64,000 nucleotides of DNA from Collinsella aerofaciens (GCF_015670795.1 NZ_JADPCJ010000011.1:1-64000); one strand, 5' to 3'; numbered from the stretch's first letter, positions 32,490 to 40,584 are shown. The notes: generated by a model not told the origin, from the sequence alone. Numbers and translations are program-made.

Positions 32490-33082
32490 CCCGGAAAGCC
32501 TGTTTGGCGCAGGGCCTCGTAGAGGACGATGGCGGCGCTGTTGGAGAGGTTGAGTGCGCTGATGCGGTAGTCGTCCGGGTTGACGAAGTTGCCGCAGATG
32601 TCCTGTTGAAGGATGGCCTCGTGGCTGTCCTCGGTATGTCCGAGCGATTCCTCGTGGGCTTCCCAAGCCTCGGCGTTATCGAGTGAGTCACAATCGCGCA
32701 GCATGGGGATACGCTCGCAACGCTCGGGCGCCGCGGCAAGCAGTGGCTCGGGAATGCCCGAGCTCTCGCTGCCAAAGACCAAGTAGTCACCATCGCGGTA
32801 GGTGCTTTGCGCATAGGTGCGGCGTGCCTTTTTGGTCAGCAGATGCAGGCGACCATCGGCGGGGGAGAGATCGTTGCGCGCAAGGAAATCCTCCCAGCCG
32901 GCATAGGTCGTCACGTCCAAGTTTTGCCAGTAGCCCAGACCGGCGCGACGTACCGTCTTGTCGTCGAGCGAAAACCCCAGCGGCTCCACCAGATGCAGGC
33001 GGGCGCCGGTGACCACGCAGGTGCGGCCGATATTGCCCGTATTGGCCGGAATCTCGGGCGCATACAGCACAATGTTGAACAT
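32483..33082 (-). CDS. trmL: tRNA (cytidine/uridine 2'-O-)-methyltransferase TrmL with an internal insertion
   Basis: The 199-residue SPOUT enzyme begins MFNIVLYAPEIPANTGNIGRTC, the TrmL hallmark. VFGSESSGIPEPLL, IPM (126-128) and ALNLSNSAAIVLYEALRQ (176-193) form the knotted SAM site. TrmL 2'-O-methylates the wobble base of tRNA-Leu isoacceptors. Normal TrmL has only a few residues between IPM and the SLNLS motif. Here about 40 extra, strongly acidic residues (about 130-172, DNAEAWEAHEESLGHTEDSHEA) are inserted, so the protein is longer than the usual 150-160. AAGGAG precedes the ATG at 33082; upstream starts run into the cobW terminator. Confidence 0.85.
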   Translation of the reverse strand: MFNIVLYAPEIPANTGNIGRTCVVTGARLHLVEPLGFSLDDKTVRRAGLGYWQNLDVTTYAGWEDFLARNDLSPADGRLHLLTKKARRTYAQSTYRDGDYLVFGSESSGIPEPLLAAAPERCERIPMLRDCDSLDNAEAWEAHEESLGHTEDSHEAILQQDICGNFVNPDDYRISALNLSNSAAIVLYEALRQTGFPGM

Positions 33083-33105
33083 GAATCTCCTTGGCTCAGA
33101 ACGAA

Positions 33106-33138
33106 AAACCACCACGAAGTTAACCTTCGTGGTGGTTT
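33106..33138 (-). terminator. Terminator of the CobW-family gene
   Basis: A 14-bp perfect stem (33106-33119 with 33125-33138), loop TTAAC, is followed on the minus strand by TTTTTCGTTC, a clear intrinsic terminator. Confidence 0.85.
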
Positions 33139-33177
33139 GGCGGTTACGTAGACAGAAAAATGCCCGCTTGGATAAAC

Positions 33178-34308
33178 CTAGGCGCGGTGCCAGTCGGTCA
33201 GGCAGGCATCGAGGGAAGCGATGAGCGCATCCTTGTCCATGTGACGGCCGATGATGCACAGACTCGTCATGCGGTCGCCCGTCTCGTCGTCCCAAATCTG
33301 CATGATCTCGGGGTTCTCGTCGATGATCTTCTGCTTCTCGCCTTCGGGCGCCGAGTCGACAAACAGGCCGTTCTCCATCAGGCGCATCTGGTGGCCGGCC
33401 TGCTCAAACATGTAGCACATGTCCGGATCGCCGGTCTGCCACAGCGGACCCTTGACGCGAATGACCTCGTCGGGCCACTCCTGCTCAACAAAATCGGTGA
33501 ACTTCTGCAGGTCAAACGGCTTGCGGCGCGAGTACACAAAGGTCTCGATGTCGTACTCGAGCACCTCGGGGTCGTCGTGCTCCTCGGGATGCTCCATGGC
33601 CTCGATCCAGGCGGCGGAGTTGTAGGCGCGCATAAAGTCGAAGCGGTCGGTGTCGAGCAGCTCCTCCATGGGGACCTCGCCGTTTTGAGCCTCGACAATT
33701 ACGGCGTCCTTCTGCAGGCTGCGCACGATGGCCTTGAGCTCGGCGATCTGCTCGGGCGTCACGGTATCGGTCTTGTTGAGGATGAGCGTGGAGCAGAACT
33801 CGATCTGCTGGATGAGCAGGCTCTCGATGTCGTCCTCGTCGATATCCTCGGCCAGTAGGTCGCGACCGCCGTTGAACTCGTCGTACATGCGGGCGCAGTC
33901 GACCACGGCCACGATGTTGTCGAGCGCGAGCTTAGGCTCGCCGCCCACCTTGGCCTCGTCGCAGAAGCTCGAGATGGTGTAGGCGATGGGGATGGGCTCG
34001 CAAATGCCCGAGGCCTCGATGATGATGTAATCGAAGTTGCCCGAATCGGCGATGCCCTGCAGCTGGTTGGCCAGGTCATCCGAAAGCGTGCAGCAGATGC
34101 AGCCGTTGGTGAGCGGGATGAGGTCGTCGGTCTCGGAAAGGCCGCCGTCGGCGATAAGGCTGGCGTCCACATTGATCTCGCCGATATCGTTGACGATCAC
34201 GGCGGCGCGGATACCGCCGTCGTTAGCGAGGATGTGGTTGAGCAGCGTGGTCTTGCCGGCACCGAGGTATCCGGTAAGCATGATGATCTTCACGGGTTTG
34301 TTGGGCAT
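33178..34308 (-). CDS. CobW/P47K-family GTPase, metal chaperone
   Basis: The 376-residue protein has Walker A GYLGAGKT (13-20), the metal-binding CxCC motif CICC (70-73), a switch region IIIEASGICEP and the guanine-specificity motif NKTD. The CobW_C domain follows (SRRKPFDLQKFTDFVE). These GTPases deliver zinc, cobalt or other metals to client proteins. No Zur-type operator or client gene is recognisable nearby. AAAGGAGGG precedes the ATG at 34308. It is a single gene with its own terminator. Confidence 0.9.
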   Translation of the reverse strand: MPNKPVKIIMLTGYLGAGKTTLLNHILANDGGIRAAVIVNDIGEINVDASLIADGGLSETDDLIPLTNGCICCTLSDDLANQLQGIADSGNFDYIIIEASGICEPIPIAYTISSFCDEAKVGGEPKLALDNIVAVVDCARMYDEFNGGRDLLAEDIDEDDIESLLIQQIEFCSTLILNKTDTVTPEQIAELKAIVRSLQKDAVIVEAQNGEVPMEELLDTDRFDFMRAYNSAAWIEAMEHPEEHDDPEVLEYDIETFVYSRRKPFDLQKFTDFVEQEWPDEVIRVKGPLWQTGDPDMCYMFEQAGHQMRLMENGLFVDSAPEGEKQKIIDENPEIMQIWDDETGDRMTSLCIIGRHMDKDALIASLDACLTDWHRA

Positions 34309-34394
34309 GTGCCCTCCTTTGTTAGACATGGCTTACAGTTGAATCTTATGCCAAACGCCTGCTCTTATACCCACGCGCCGGCAAATAACACAAG

Positions 34395-34736
34395 CTACTC
34401 CCAGGCTCCCCATACATCGGGGCAATAACCGACGGTGGCCTTTTTGCCGTTGCGCACGATGGGTTCGGCCAAGACCTGCTGGTTCTCGAGCAGCTTGTCG
34501 AAGCGCTGACTGGGGGTAAGGTGCTGGATGAGCGCGAGCGTTTCCTCGTCCTTGGCTTTGGGGTTGAGCAGCTTGTCGATGCCGCCGACCGCTTGCATCA
34601 CGCTCGTGAGCTCGCCCTTGCTCATCTCCTTTTCCTTAAGGTCGATAAACTGCACCTTAATGCGGCGCTCCTTAAAATAACGCTGCGCCTTCTTGGTGTC
34701 GAAGGACTTCTTGGTGCCAAAAATCTGCACGTTCAT
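34395..34736 (-). CDS. ArsC/Spx-family thioredoxin-fold protein without active-site Cys
   Basis: The 113-residue protein has the ArsC/YffB fold: MNVQIFGTKKSFDTKKAQRYFKERRIKVQFIDLKE, then TLALIQHLTPSQRFDKLLENQQVLAEPIVRNGKKATVGY. The catalytic Cys of ArsC (or CxxC of Spx) is replaced: the loop reads GTKKSFDTKK. It is therefore unlikely to reduce arsenate; YffB-like proteins of this kind are uncharacterised. It lies 17 bases downstream of the iron-sulfur flavoprotein gene on the same strand, so the two may form an operon. Confidence 0.78.
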   Translation of the reverse strand: MNVQIFGTKKSFDTKKAQRYFKERRIKVQFIDLKEKEMSKGELTSVMQAVGGIDKLLNPKAKDEETLALIQHLTPSQRFDKLLENQQVLAEPIVRNGKKATVGYCPDVWGAWE

Positions 34737-34753
34737 GTATTTGTTCCGCCGTT

Positions 34754-35377
34754 CTACCTGATGAAGTTGGTCGTTGCGCGATCTGCCTCGGGTGCGTTGA
34801 TGCCGGCGGCCTGTCCTGCCTCGATACAGCGCAGGAGCCAGGCCATGTTTTTGCCGATGTTTCGCATGGTGGCAAGGCCCTCGGCATCCCCATCGGCGTC
34901 GCCGGGCACGCGGCCAAACACGTTGTTCCAGTACGTGGAGGCGACCACGGGCATCTGGTTGATGGTGAAGTACTTGTTGAGCACATCGAAGGTGGTCGAT
35001 GTACCGCCGCGACGGGCGACGGCGACGGCAGCGCCCGGCTTGTGTGCAAAGGCTTTGCCTCCGGCATAGAAGGCGCGATCGAGGGCCGAGAGGATGCGCC
35101 CGCTGGGGTGCGCATAGTAGACGGGCGAGCCGAAGACAAAGCCGTCTGCCTGCTCGGCGGCAGCGATGAGCTCGTTCACCACGTCATCGTCAAAGGTGCA
35201 GCGACCGCCAAGTTTGCCACACTGGCCGCAACCGATGCAATCGCGAATGGGCTTGGCGCCCAGCTGAAACACCTCGGTATCAATGCCTTCGGCATTGAGT
35301 TGCTCAGCGACCTCGGCGAGTGCGCGGGCGGTGTTGCCGTTTGCCTTGGGGCTGCCATTGACCAAAAGAACCTTCAT
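34754..35377 (-). CDS. Iron-sulfur flavoprotein / NADPH-dependent FMN reductase family
   Basis: The 207-residue flavodoxin-fold protein begins MKVLLVNGSPKANGNTARAL, the FMN-phosphate loop. A cysteine cluster Cys47, Cys50, Cys53 and Cys60 (CIGCGQCGKLGGRC) resembles the compact 4Fe-4S motif of archaeal-type iron-sulfur flavoproteins. FGSPVYYAHPSGRILSALDRAFY is the second flavin loop. It probably carries electrons in anaerobic metabolism; donor and acceptor are unknown. The ATG at 35377 follows GAGGGAG. It heads a probable two-gene unit with the ArsC-like gene. Confidence 0.85.
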   Translation of the reverse strand: MKVLLVNGSPKANGNTARALAEVAEQLNAEGIDTEVFQLGAKPIRDCIGCGQCGKLGGRCTFDDDVVNELIAAAEQADGFVFGSPVYYAHPSGRILSALDRAFYAGGKAFAHKPGAAVAVARRGGTSTTFDVLNKYFTINQMPVVASTYWNNVFGRVPGDADGDAEGLATMRNIGKNMAWLLRCIEAGQAAGINAPEADRATTNFIR

Positions 35378-35439
35378 CACAAACTCCCTCTGCTGTCGGT
35401 GACTTCTGCGGAGGATTATCGCACGAGAGGGTAGATGGC

Positions 35440-35484
35440 GTGGGGCGCGATGTGAAACGGCTTGTGTTTCACATCGCGCCCCAC
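35440..35484. terminator. 19-bp perfect hairpin between two minus-strand genes
   Basis: The stem (35440-35458 with 35466-35484) is perfect with a 7-base loop. There is no T tract on either side, so it is terminator-like or an mRNA-stabilising hairpin downstream of the GGDEF gene. Confidence 0.6.
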
Positions 35485-35488
35485 GACG

Positions 35489-37018
35489 CTAGTCCAACTT
35501 GGTGCCCGGTACTTGCGGTGCCTCTTTAAGCAACGCTTTGAGCTCGTTCAAAATGGAAACGGGCTGTCGATCGACAGCGTCCAGATGAAGCGTCGCCACA
35601 CGAATGGGTGGCTGATATTCAAGCGAGCCGATGAGCACGGGGGAACCCAGGAACCGCTCGATTTCGTCTGCGATCGAGTCGGTCTCTTCGGGATCAAAGT
35701 CGTCGAAAATCGCCACGAATGTCGGCCCCGTCGAGCGGAACAGGCGACCCTTGCCGCGCGAGCAATCCGTGAGGCAGGCGGCGCTTTCGGCGAGCACGCG
35801 GTCGCCTGCATCGAATCCAAAGCGGGCATTGACTTCGGCGATATCGTCGACCTTAATGGCAATAAAGCCTGCCTCGCGCGCCACGCGACGCATTTCGCCA
35901 ATGGCGTTGACCAGGGCATGGACATCGCCCAGGCCCGTTACCGAGTCGGTCGTATCAGCTAGGCTTCGGTTGACGATAATGCCCACATACATGCTGGGCT
36001 CGGTATCGGTGCCGTCCAAGCGGTAGCCCGTGCAGTCGCAAAGCACGTATTTTCCGGGGGCATCCATCACGCGGTACTGCATGTAGTGGAAGTGCCATGT
36101 GCCGTTTATCACCATATCGAGCTCGGCGCGTACGTTGTCGCGGTCCTCGGGATGAACGCGGGCAAGCCACATATCGACCGAGTTAAAAGGGTGCTGGGAA
36201 GGCAGGTCAAAATCGCGCACGGCGTTGACCGACCATTGCGATTCTCCCGTATCGAGGTTAAGGATGAACGGATAGCGCGTCTCGGAGCTCATGGAGATCG
36301 CTTGAAACACTCGGTCGTTGCAGGGAAGCTGATCGACGATTGGGCGTTGCGGCGCATCATTGTCTTTCGGTTGCTGCACACGATGCATAAGCTTATAGCG
36401 ATACATCTTGCGATCGGCATCCATCGTCATCTGGCGACGCGTGTCGCCGGCAAGTGGATCGACGCGCGAGCAGCCAAAGCTAAAACTGCCGATCATGGGC
36501 GCCTTGCCGCCTGAGCTCGCCTCGATCAGCCCGGCACGTACCTGCTCCAAGCGCTGCTCGAGTTCAGCCTCGTTTGCGGAGGGCGAGATGAGCACAAACT
36601 CGTCTCCACCGATACGGAACAGCATCTCATCGTGCTCCATGGTTTCGGAGAGCGTGCGGCAGATGCTCAGAATATAGCGATTGCCTTCGGCGTGGCCAAA
36701 CCTATCATTGCAATGTTTGAGATGGTCGATGTCAATATAGGCGCAGGTAAAGGGGTCGCCTTTGCGCCAGAGCTGCTCGACGTGACGGTCGAATCCGTTG
36801 CGGTTGCCCAAGTTGGTGAGCGGGTCGATATGGGCGTTGCTCTCAAGCAGCCGGCGCTCTTGTTGCAGGATGGCATGCGTCTTTTGCAGCTGCTCACCAA
36901 CGGCGCGTAGCCCAGCGGGCAGCGCGGCAACATCGAGTTCGGCGGTCGAGACGCCATTCGCAAGTCGCTGAAGATAGGCAATAATCGATTGCTCGCCCAG
37001 GCGATATGACTCGTTCAT
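35489..37018 (-). CDS. Diguanylate cyclase-type protein: GGDEF, PAS, degenerate second GGDEF
   Basis: The 509-residue cytosolic protein has a leading helical part (1-60), then a GGDEF domain (DPLTNLGNRNGFDRHV to the intact signature RIGGDEF at 135-141). There is no RxxD inhibitory I-site just upstream of the signature. A PAS-like region at about 255-365 follows (WLARVHPEDRDNVRAELDMVI, HYMQYRVMDAPGKYVLCDCTGYRLD). A second GGDEF-like domain (TGLGDVHALVNAI) has its signature replaced by STGPTF. The first domain can plausibly make c-di-GMP; the last probably only binds or is structural. GGAGGG precedes the ATG at 37018. An EAL gene remnant lies just upstream on the same strand. Confidence 0.87.
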   Translation of the reverse strand: MNESYRLGEQSIIAYLQRLANGVSTAELDVAALPAGLRAVGEQLQKTHAILQQERRLLESNAHIDPLTNLGNRNGFDRHVEQLWRKGDPFTCAYIDIDHLKHCNDRFGHAEGNRYILSICRTLSETMEHDEMLFRIGGDEFVLISPSANEAELEQRLEQVRAGLIEASSGGKAPMIGSFSFGCSRVDPLAGDTRRQMTMDADRKMYRYKLMHRVQQPKDNDAPQRPIVDQLPCNDRVFQAISMSSETRYPFILNLDTGESQWSVNAVRDFDLPSQHPFNSVDMWLARVHPEDRDNVRAELDMVINGTWHFHYMQYRVMDAPGKYVLCDCTGYRLDGTDTEPSMYVGIIVNRSLADTTDSVTGLGDVHALVNAIGEMRRVAREAGFIAIKVDDIAEVNARFGFDAGDRVLAESAACLTDCSRGKGRLFRSTGPTFVAIFDDFDPEETDSIADEIERFLGSPVLIGSLEYQPPIRVATLHLDAVDRQPVSILNELKALLKEAPQVPGTKLD

Positions 37019-37056
37019 GATGGATACCCTCCTTGGACGGAACAGCGGTTTGTAGC

Positions 37057-37087
37057 ATATCCCCAATTCGGTTTGAATTGGGGATAT
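37057..37087 (-). terminator. Hairpin upstream of the GGDEF gene
   Basis: A 13-bp perfect stem ATATCCCCAATTC (37057-37069) with its inverse (37075-37087) closes a 5-base loop. It lies between the EAL remnant and the GGDEF gene and probably terminated the former. Confidence 0.55.
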
Positions 37088-37146
37088 AAGTTGGCTAATG
37101 GAGGCAAATCCCCCCGCTCGGCGGTGGCGTTTTGCGCGCGAGCGTA

Positions 37147-37443
37147 TCAGTTGTTATTGCCACCATCGAGCAATGCCTCAAAATCCTTCGCCGGCATGGG
37201 ACGGTAGTAGAGGAAGCCCTGAGCGTAGCGGGCGCCCATTTGTCGTAGCATGTTTGCCTGCTCATTTGTCTCGACGCCTTCAACCACGACGGGCAGATGG
37301 AGCGACTGCGCCATTTCGAGCATCGATGAAATGATTTGCGTGCTGCGGCCTTGATCGCGGTCGGTGGGCACAATCTGCCAAATGTGCTTGTCGAGCGTCA
37401 CCATAAAGCCGCTTTCCTCGAGTGCGGGGATATGGGTGCACAT
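37147..37443 (-). pseudogene. Collapsed EAL-domain (c-di-GMP phosphodiesterase) gene
   Basis: The remnant encodes HIPALEESGFMVTLDKHIW, a segment from early in the EAL domain, joined directly to IISSMLEMAQSLHLPVVVEGVETNEQ and YAQGFLYYRPMPAKDFEALL from its C-terminal end. The roughly 100 residues that should lie between (containing most catalytic metal ligands) are missing, and there is no start with a ribosome binding site. The EVVAEGVET-type motif survives as VVVEGVET. It lies on the same strand directly upstream of the GGDEF protein. I read it as a gene destroyed by internal deletion and loss of its 5' part. Confidence 0.75.
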
Positions 37444-37571
37444 GCTGTGGGCGGCTATTATTCGACAGGCGGTAGCGCGACGATGCGATGTTCGATAAAA
37501 ATGCGACTGGGACGATATATGTTGACGGGTATACTTGTCCCGGTTTAAAACGCAGGAACGGAGATGGTCGC

Positions 37572-38441
37572 ATGGCACAGTCAAATATGACGCGCACGGT
37601 GGGGCTGGCGCTCGAGGGAGGCGGCTACCGCGGTATGTATACGGCGGGCGTGCTCGACGTTTGGATGGAGCACGGTTTGACCTGCGACCATATGGTGGGC
37701 GTCTCGGCGGGCGCGGCATTTGGCTACAACTTTAAATCGCGCCAGATCGGCCGCGCCATTCGCTATAACAAGGCCTATTGCGCCGACAAGCGCTATGCGA
37801 GCGTGACCAGCTGGCTGCGAACCGGCGATATGTTCAATGCCGACTTTGCTTATCACGAGGTGCCTATCGAGCGCGATCCCATCGACTTGGAGGCGTATCG
37901 CGCCTGCCCCATGCGATTTACGTGCGTGTGTACCGATATCGAGACGGGCAAGGCCGTCTACCACGACCTGCCGTATGGCGACGAGCGCGATATCGAGTGG
38001 ATCCGGGCGTCGTCGGCAATTCCCGTGGCGACGCGTCCTGTCGCCATTGAGGGCCGCAAGTACCTGGATGGCGGCGTGGCTGATTCTATTCCCAGTGCAT
38101 GGCTGTTTGCTCAGGGGTATGACCGCAATATCGTGGTGCTCACGCAGCCGGCGGGCTTTGTGAAGCGGCCCAACAGCGTGATGCCTATGCTGCGTCGCGT
38201 GTTCCGTCACTATCCGGAGTTTGTCGCAGCGCTTGAGCATCGGCATGAGGTCTACAATGCCACGCTCGATGATTTGGCACGTCGTGAGGCCGCCGGCGAG
38301 ATCTTTGTGGTGCGGCCGAGCGAATCGGTGAAAGTGCCGTCGCTGTGCCGCGAGCCCGATGAGCTCGAGCGCATCTATCAGATTGGTCGTCGCGATGCTG
38401 AGGCGACCTTGCCGGCACTGGAGACATATCTGGCAGGGTAG
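37572..38441 (+). CDS. Patatin-like phospholipase (YjjU/RssA-like)
   Basis: The 289-residue protein has the oxyanion motif GGGYRG (16-21), the nucleophile elbow GVSAG (43-47, Ser45) and the catalytic Asp in KYLDGGVADS, the complete Ser-Asp dyad of bacterial patatins. It would hydrolyse acyl esters of lipids in the cytosol or at the membrane. No signal peptide or type III/Tat signal is visible. GGAACGGAG precedes the ATG at 37572. It is a single gene, followed by a strong hairpin. Confidence 0.92.
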   Translation: MAQSNMTRTVGLALEGGGYRGMYTAGVLDVWMEHGLTCDHMVGVSAGAAFGYNFKSRQIGRAIRYNKAYCADKRYASVTSWLRTGDMFNADFAYHEVPIERDPIDLEAYRACPMRFTCVCTDIETGKAVYHDLPYGDERDIEWIRASSAIPVATRPVAIEGRKYLDGGVADSIPSAWLFAQGYDRNIVVLTQPAGFVKRPNSVMPMLRRVFRHYPEFVAALEHRHEVYNATLDDLARREAAGEIFVVRPSESVKVPSLCREPDELERIYQIGRRDAEATLPALETYLAG

Positions 38442-38463
38442 AGGCCGCTGCCGCCATCTCGGC

Positions 38464-38509
38464 GGAAAGCGCATCCCGGAATGGAGGTCCAAACTGGGAT
38501 GCGCTTTCC
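38464..38509 (+). terminator. Terminator after the patatin gene
   Basis: A 14-bp perfect stem GGAAAGCGCATCCC (38464-38477 with 38496-38509) lies 22 bases after the stop. T tract is short, with the facing thiE ending at 38554. Confidence 0.65.
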
Positions 38510-38553
38510 ATTGCTGAAGATGTGAGGCTGCGGATCAGCTGCTCGGCTTATGC

Positions 38554-39249
38554 CTATGCCTGCTGCCAAGTGTCGACGAGCTCCTTGGCCGCGGCGTAGG
38601 GGTCATCGGTGCTGCAGACGGCACTCACCACAAAGAAGCCGTCGACGCCGGTGGCCTTGAGCTGCGGCAGGTCGGCCGTCTTGACGCCGCCGCCCACCAC
38701 GATGGGCACGGGGCTTGCCGCGTGGAGTGCGGCCAGGTCCTCAAAGCTCTTGGTGATGATAGAGCCGTCGGCCGCGCGTCCGCAGTCGCGCTTGGTCTCG
38801 GTCTCGTGGAGCGGGCCGATGCCCAGGTAGTCGACCAGGCTCATGTCGGCGGTCTTGACGTACTCGAGCATCTCCTCGCAACGGGCCGAAAGGCCCACAA
38901 TGGCATCGGGGCCCAGCAGCTTGCGGCAGACCTCGACGGGAATGTCGCTCTGGCCTACGTGCACGCCGTCGACGGCAATGCCCTGCTCGCGCGCGGCGAG
39001 TACACAGTCCAGACGGTCGTCGATTAACAGGGCGACCTGACCGGTCTTGCCAGCCTGTGCGATTGCCTGCGCGGCGTCGCCGGTCAGTGCAATGATCTCG
39101 CGGGCGCTTGCCACCTTGGAGCGCACCTGGATACAGGTAAAGCCTGCGTCGAGCGCCTGGGCCACCACATCGCCCACGGGGCGCCCGAGGGTGTTTTCGG
39201 GGCCGAGTACCAGATAGGCCGAGATATCAAGGTTGTCGCGGATGCTCAT
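38554..39249 (-). CDS. thiE: Thiamine-phosphate synthase
   Basis: The 231-residue TIM-barrel enzyme joins HMP-pyrophosphate and thiazole phosphate to thiamine phosphate. QVRSKVASAREI, LLIDDRLDCVLAAREQGIAVDGVHVGQSDIPV (substrate-binding DDR and HVGQ segments) and VGGGVKTADLPQLKATGVDGFFVVSAV (phosphate-binding end) are present. GGAGGAAGC precedes the ATG, which overlaps the upstream gene by four bases (ATGA). It is the last gene of a TPP-riboswitch operon with thiM. Confidence 0.95.
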   Translation of the reverse strand: MSIRDNLDISAYLVLGPENTLGRPVGDVVAQALDAGFTCIQVRSKVASAREIIALTGDAAQAIAQAGKTGQVALLIDDRLDCVLAAREQGIAVDGVHVGQSDIPVEVCRKLLGPDAIVGLSARCEEMLEYVKTADMSLVDYLGIGPLHETETKRDCGRAADGSIITKSFEDLAALHAASPVPIVVGGGVKTADLPQLKATGVDGFFVVSAVCSTDDPYAAAKELVDTWQQA

Positions 39250-39587
39250 CGTGCTTCCTCCTGCTTCTTGATCTGTGCTTCCATGCGCTCGAGCTTGCCG
39301 GTCATGGTGTCGGTAAATCCGGGCCGAATATCGGCTTTGAGCACGACTTCGGTGCGGATTCCCTTGCTCGCCAACACAAAGGTTGCGTCGCGCACGACCT
39401 GCATGACCTCGTCCCAGTCGCCCTCGATCTCGGTGAACATCGAGGTGGTGCGGTTGGGAAGGCCGCTCTCGCGTATGACGCGCACGACCTCGGCGACCTC
39501 GGCGGACAGCTCGTCGCCGGTGCCGCACGGGGCGATGGCCACGGCGATGAGCGTGTTCATTCCGGCATTGGTTGCGGGCTCGGACAT
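39246..39587 (-). CDS. MTH1187-family thiamine-binding protein
   Basis: The 113-residue protein belongs to the MTH1187/YkoF-like (DUF77) family, which binds thiamine or related thiazole compounds: NTLIAVAIAPCGTGDELSAEVAEVVRVI, then TTSMFTEIEGDWDEVMQVVRDA. It sits between thiM and thiE, with 3 bases before it and a 4-base overlap after it. Placement in a TPP-regulated operon supports a role in binding or presenting thiamine precursors. Confidence 0.88.
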   Translation of the reverse strand: MSEPATNAGMNTLIAVAIAPCGTGDELSAEVAEVVRVIRESGLPNRTTSMFTEIEGDWDEVMQVVRDATFVLASKGIRTEVVLKADIRPGFTDTMTGKLERMEAQIKKQEEAR

Positions 39588-39590
39588 GGC

Positions 39591-40430
39591 TTACGCCTCC
39601 TCGAGCTCGAGCTGGTTGTTGGCGATGTCCTGGGCGCTCGCGCGGTAGAGCTCGTCGATAAAGGCGACCTTAAAGCTTGCCGGGGCGTCGGCGACAGCGG
39701 CGGCACGCGTGCCGGCAACGTTGTAGACCGCGGTGCCGCAGATGGCTGCCGTAAACGGGTCGGCGGCGCAGGCATACACGGCCAGCACGCCGCCCTGCGA
39801 GCAGCCGCAACCGGTGATCTTGGACATGAGCGGGCTGCCGCCGTGGGACTTGGCCACGGTTGTGCCATCGGTAATCAGGTCGACTTCGCCCGAGACCACA
39901 ACGGCGCCGCCGGTGTAGCGGGCGAGCGCCACGGCGGCATCGCGGGCAGCGTCTACCGTGTCGGTGGTATCGACACCGCGCACGCGGCTCAGATCGGCCG
40001 CCTCGCCCTCAAGACCCCACAGGCCGGCGAGCGCGATGATCTCGGAGGCGTTGCCGCGCACGATGGCGGGCTTGTACTGCTTGAGTTCGTTTACCAACTG
40101 GGTGCGCAGGCTACCGATGCCCAGGCCCACCGGATCGAGCACCCAGGGCTTGCCGGCGTCGTGTGCCGCCTTGGCCGCGCGGGGAATTGTCTGCTCGTAG
40201 ATGGGGAAGAGCGTGCCCATGTTGAGATAGATGGCGCCGCCGCCGGCAACGAGCGCCTCGCCCTCGTCGGGCAGATAGACCATGGCGGCCGAACCGCCCA
40301 CGGCGAGCTGCGCGTTGGCGACAAAGTCAATCGTCACCGTGTTGGTGATGGAGCCGGCCATTGGATTGGTGGCGCGAATCTCCTCCACGGCCTTGACCAT
40401 ATGTTGCTTAAGCTGTTCCGAATCAATCAC
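39591..40430 (-). CDS. thiM: Hydroxyethylthiazole kinase
   Basis: The 279-residue kinase phosphorylates the thiazole alcohol for thiamine salvage. TNPMAGSITNTVTIDFVANAQLAVGGSAAM at the N-terminal half, WVLDPVGLGIG, IVRGNASEIIALAG and the anion hole GCGCSQGG match ThiM. The start is a GTG at 40430 with AGGAGG eight bases upstream; upstream in-frame codons would lie within the riboswitch platform. First gene of the operon. thiD is not present in the window, so HMP phosphorylation is encoded elsewhere. Confidence 0.94.
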   Translation of the reverse strand: MIDSEQLKQHMVKAVEEIRATNPMAGSITNTVTIDFVANAQLAVGGSAAMVYLPDEGEALVAGGGAIYLNMGTLFPIYEQTIPRAAKAAHDAGKPWVLDPVGLGIGSLRTQLVNELKQYKPAIVRGNASEIIALAGLWGLEGEAADLSRVRGVDTTDTVDAARDAAVALARYTGGAVVVSGEVDLITDGTTVAKSHGGSPLMSKITGCGCSQGGVLAVYACAADPFTAAICGTAVYNVAGTRAAAVADAPASFKVAFIDELYRASAQDIANNQLELEEA

Positions 40431-40455
40431 TGCACATGCCTCCTTGGCATAGAAA

Positions 40456-40483
40456 AGGGGCGCTGTGCATAGACAGCGCCCCT
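40456..40483 (-). terminator. Expression-platform terminator of the TPP riboswitch
   Basis: An 11-bp stem ACAGCGCCCCT (40473-40483 with 40456-40466) with a 6-base loop is followed on the minus strand by TTTTCT, between the aptamer and thiM. Confidence 0.85.
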
Positions 40484-40496
40484 GTAAAGGCGGCAT

Positions 40497-40584
40497 GCTC
40501 CCTACGCCAGCATTAACTGACAGGTTCAAAGGATTGGGCCCCATGCCCTCTCAGCCTTGTGGTTTGCACCGCCGGCACTCCCGC
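40497..40584 (-). ncRNA. TPP riboswitch (THI element)
   Basis: On the minus strand the segment contains the conserved GCTGAGAGGGC, the pyrophosphate-side CCTTTGAACCTGTCAG and the closing TAATGCTGGCGTAGGGAG, with the opening stem CGGGAGTGCCGG at the 5' end. These are the invariant cores of the TPP aptamer. The downstream terminator implies transcriptional shut-off of thiM-thiE when thiamine pyrophosphate is abundant. Confidence 0.95.

Noticed and set aside
35440..35484. tRNA-like or small RNA gene at the 19-bp hairpin
   Set aside because: It is a single perfect hairpin with no cloverleaf, anticodon or T-loop motif.
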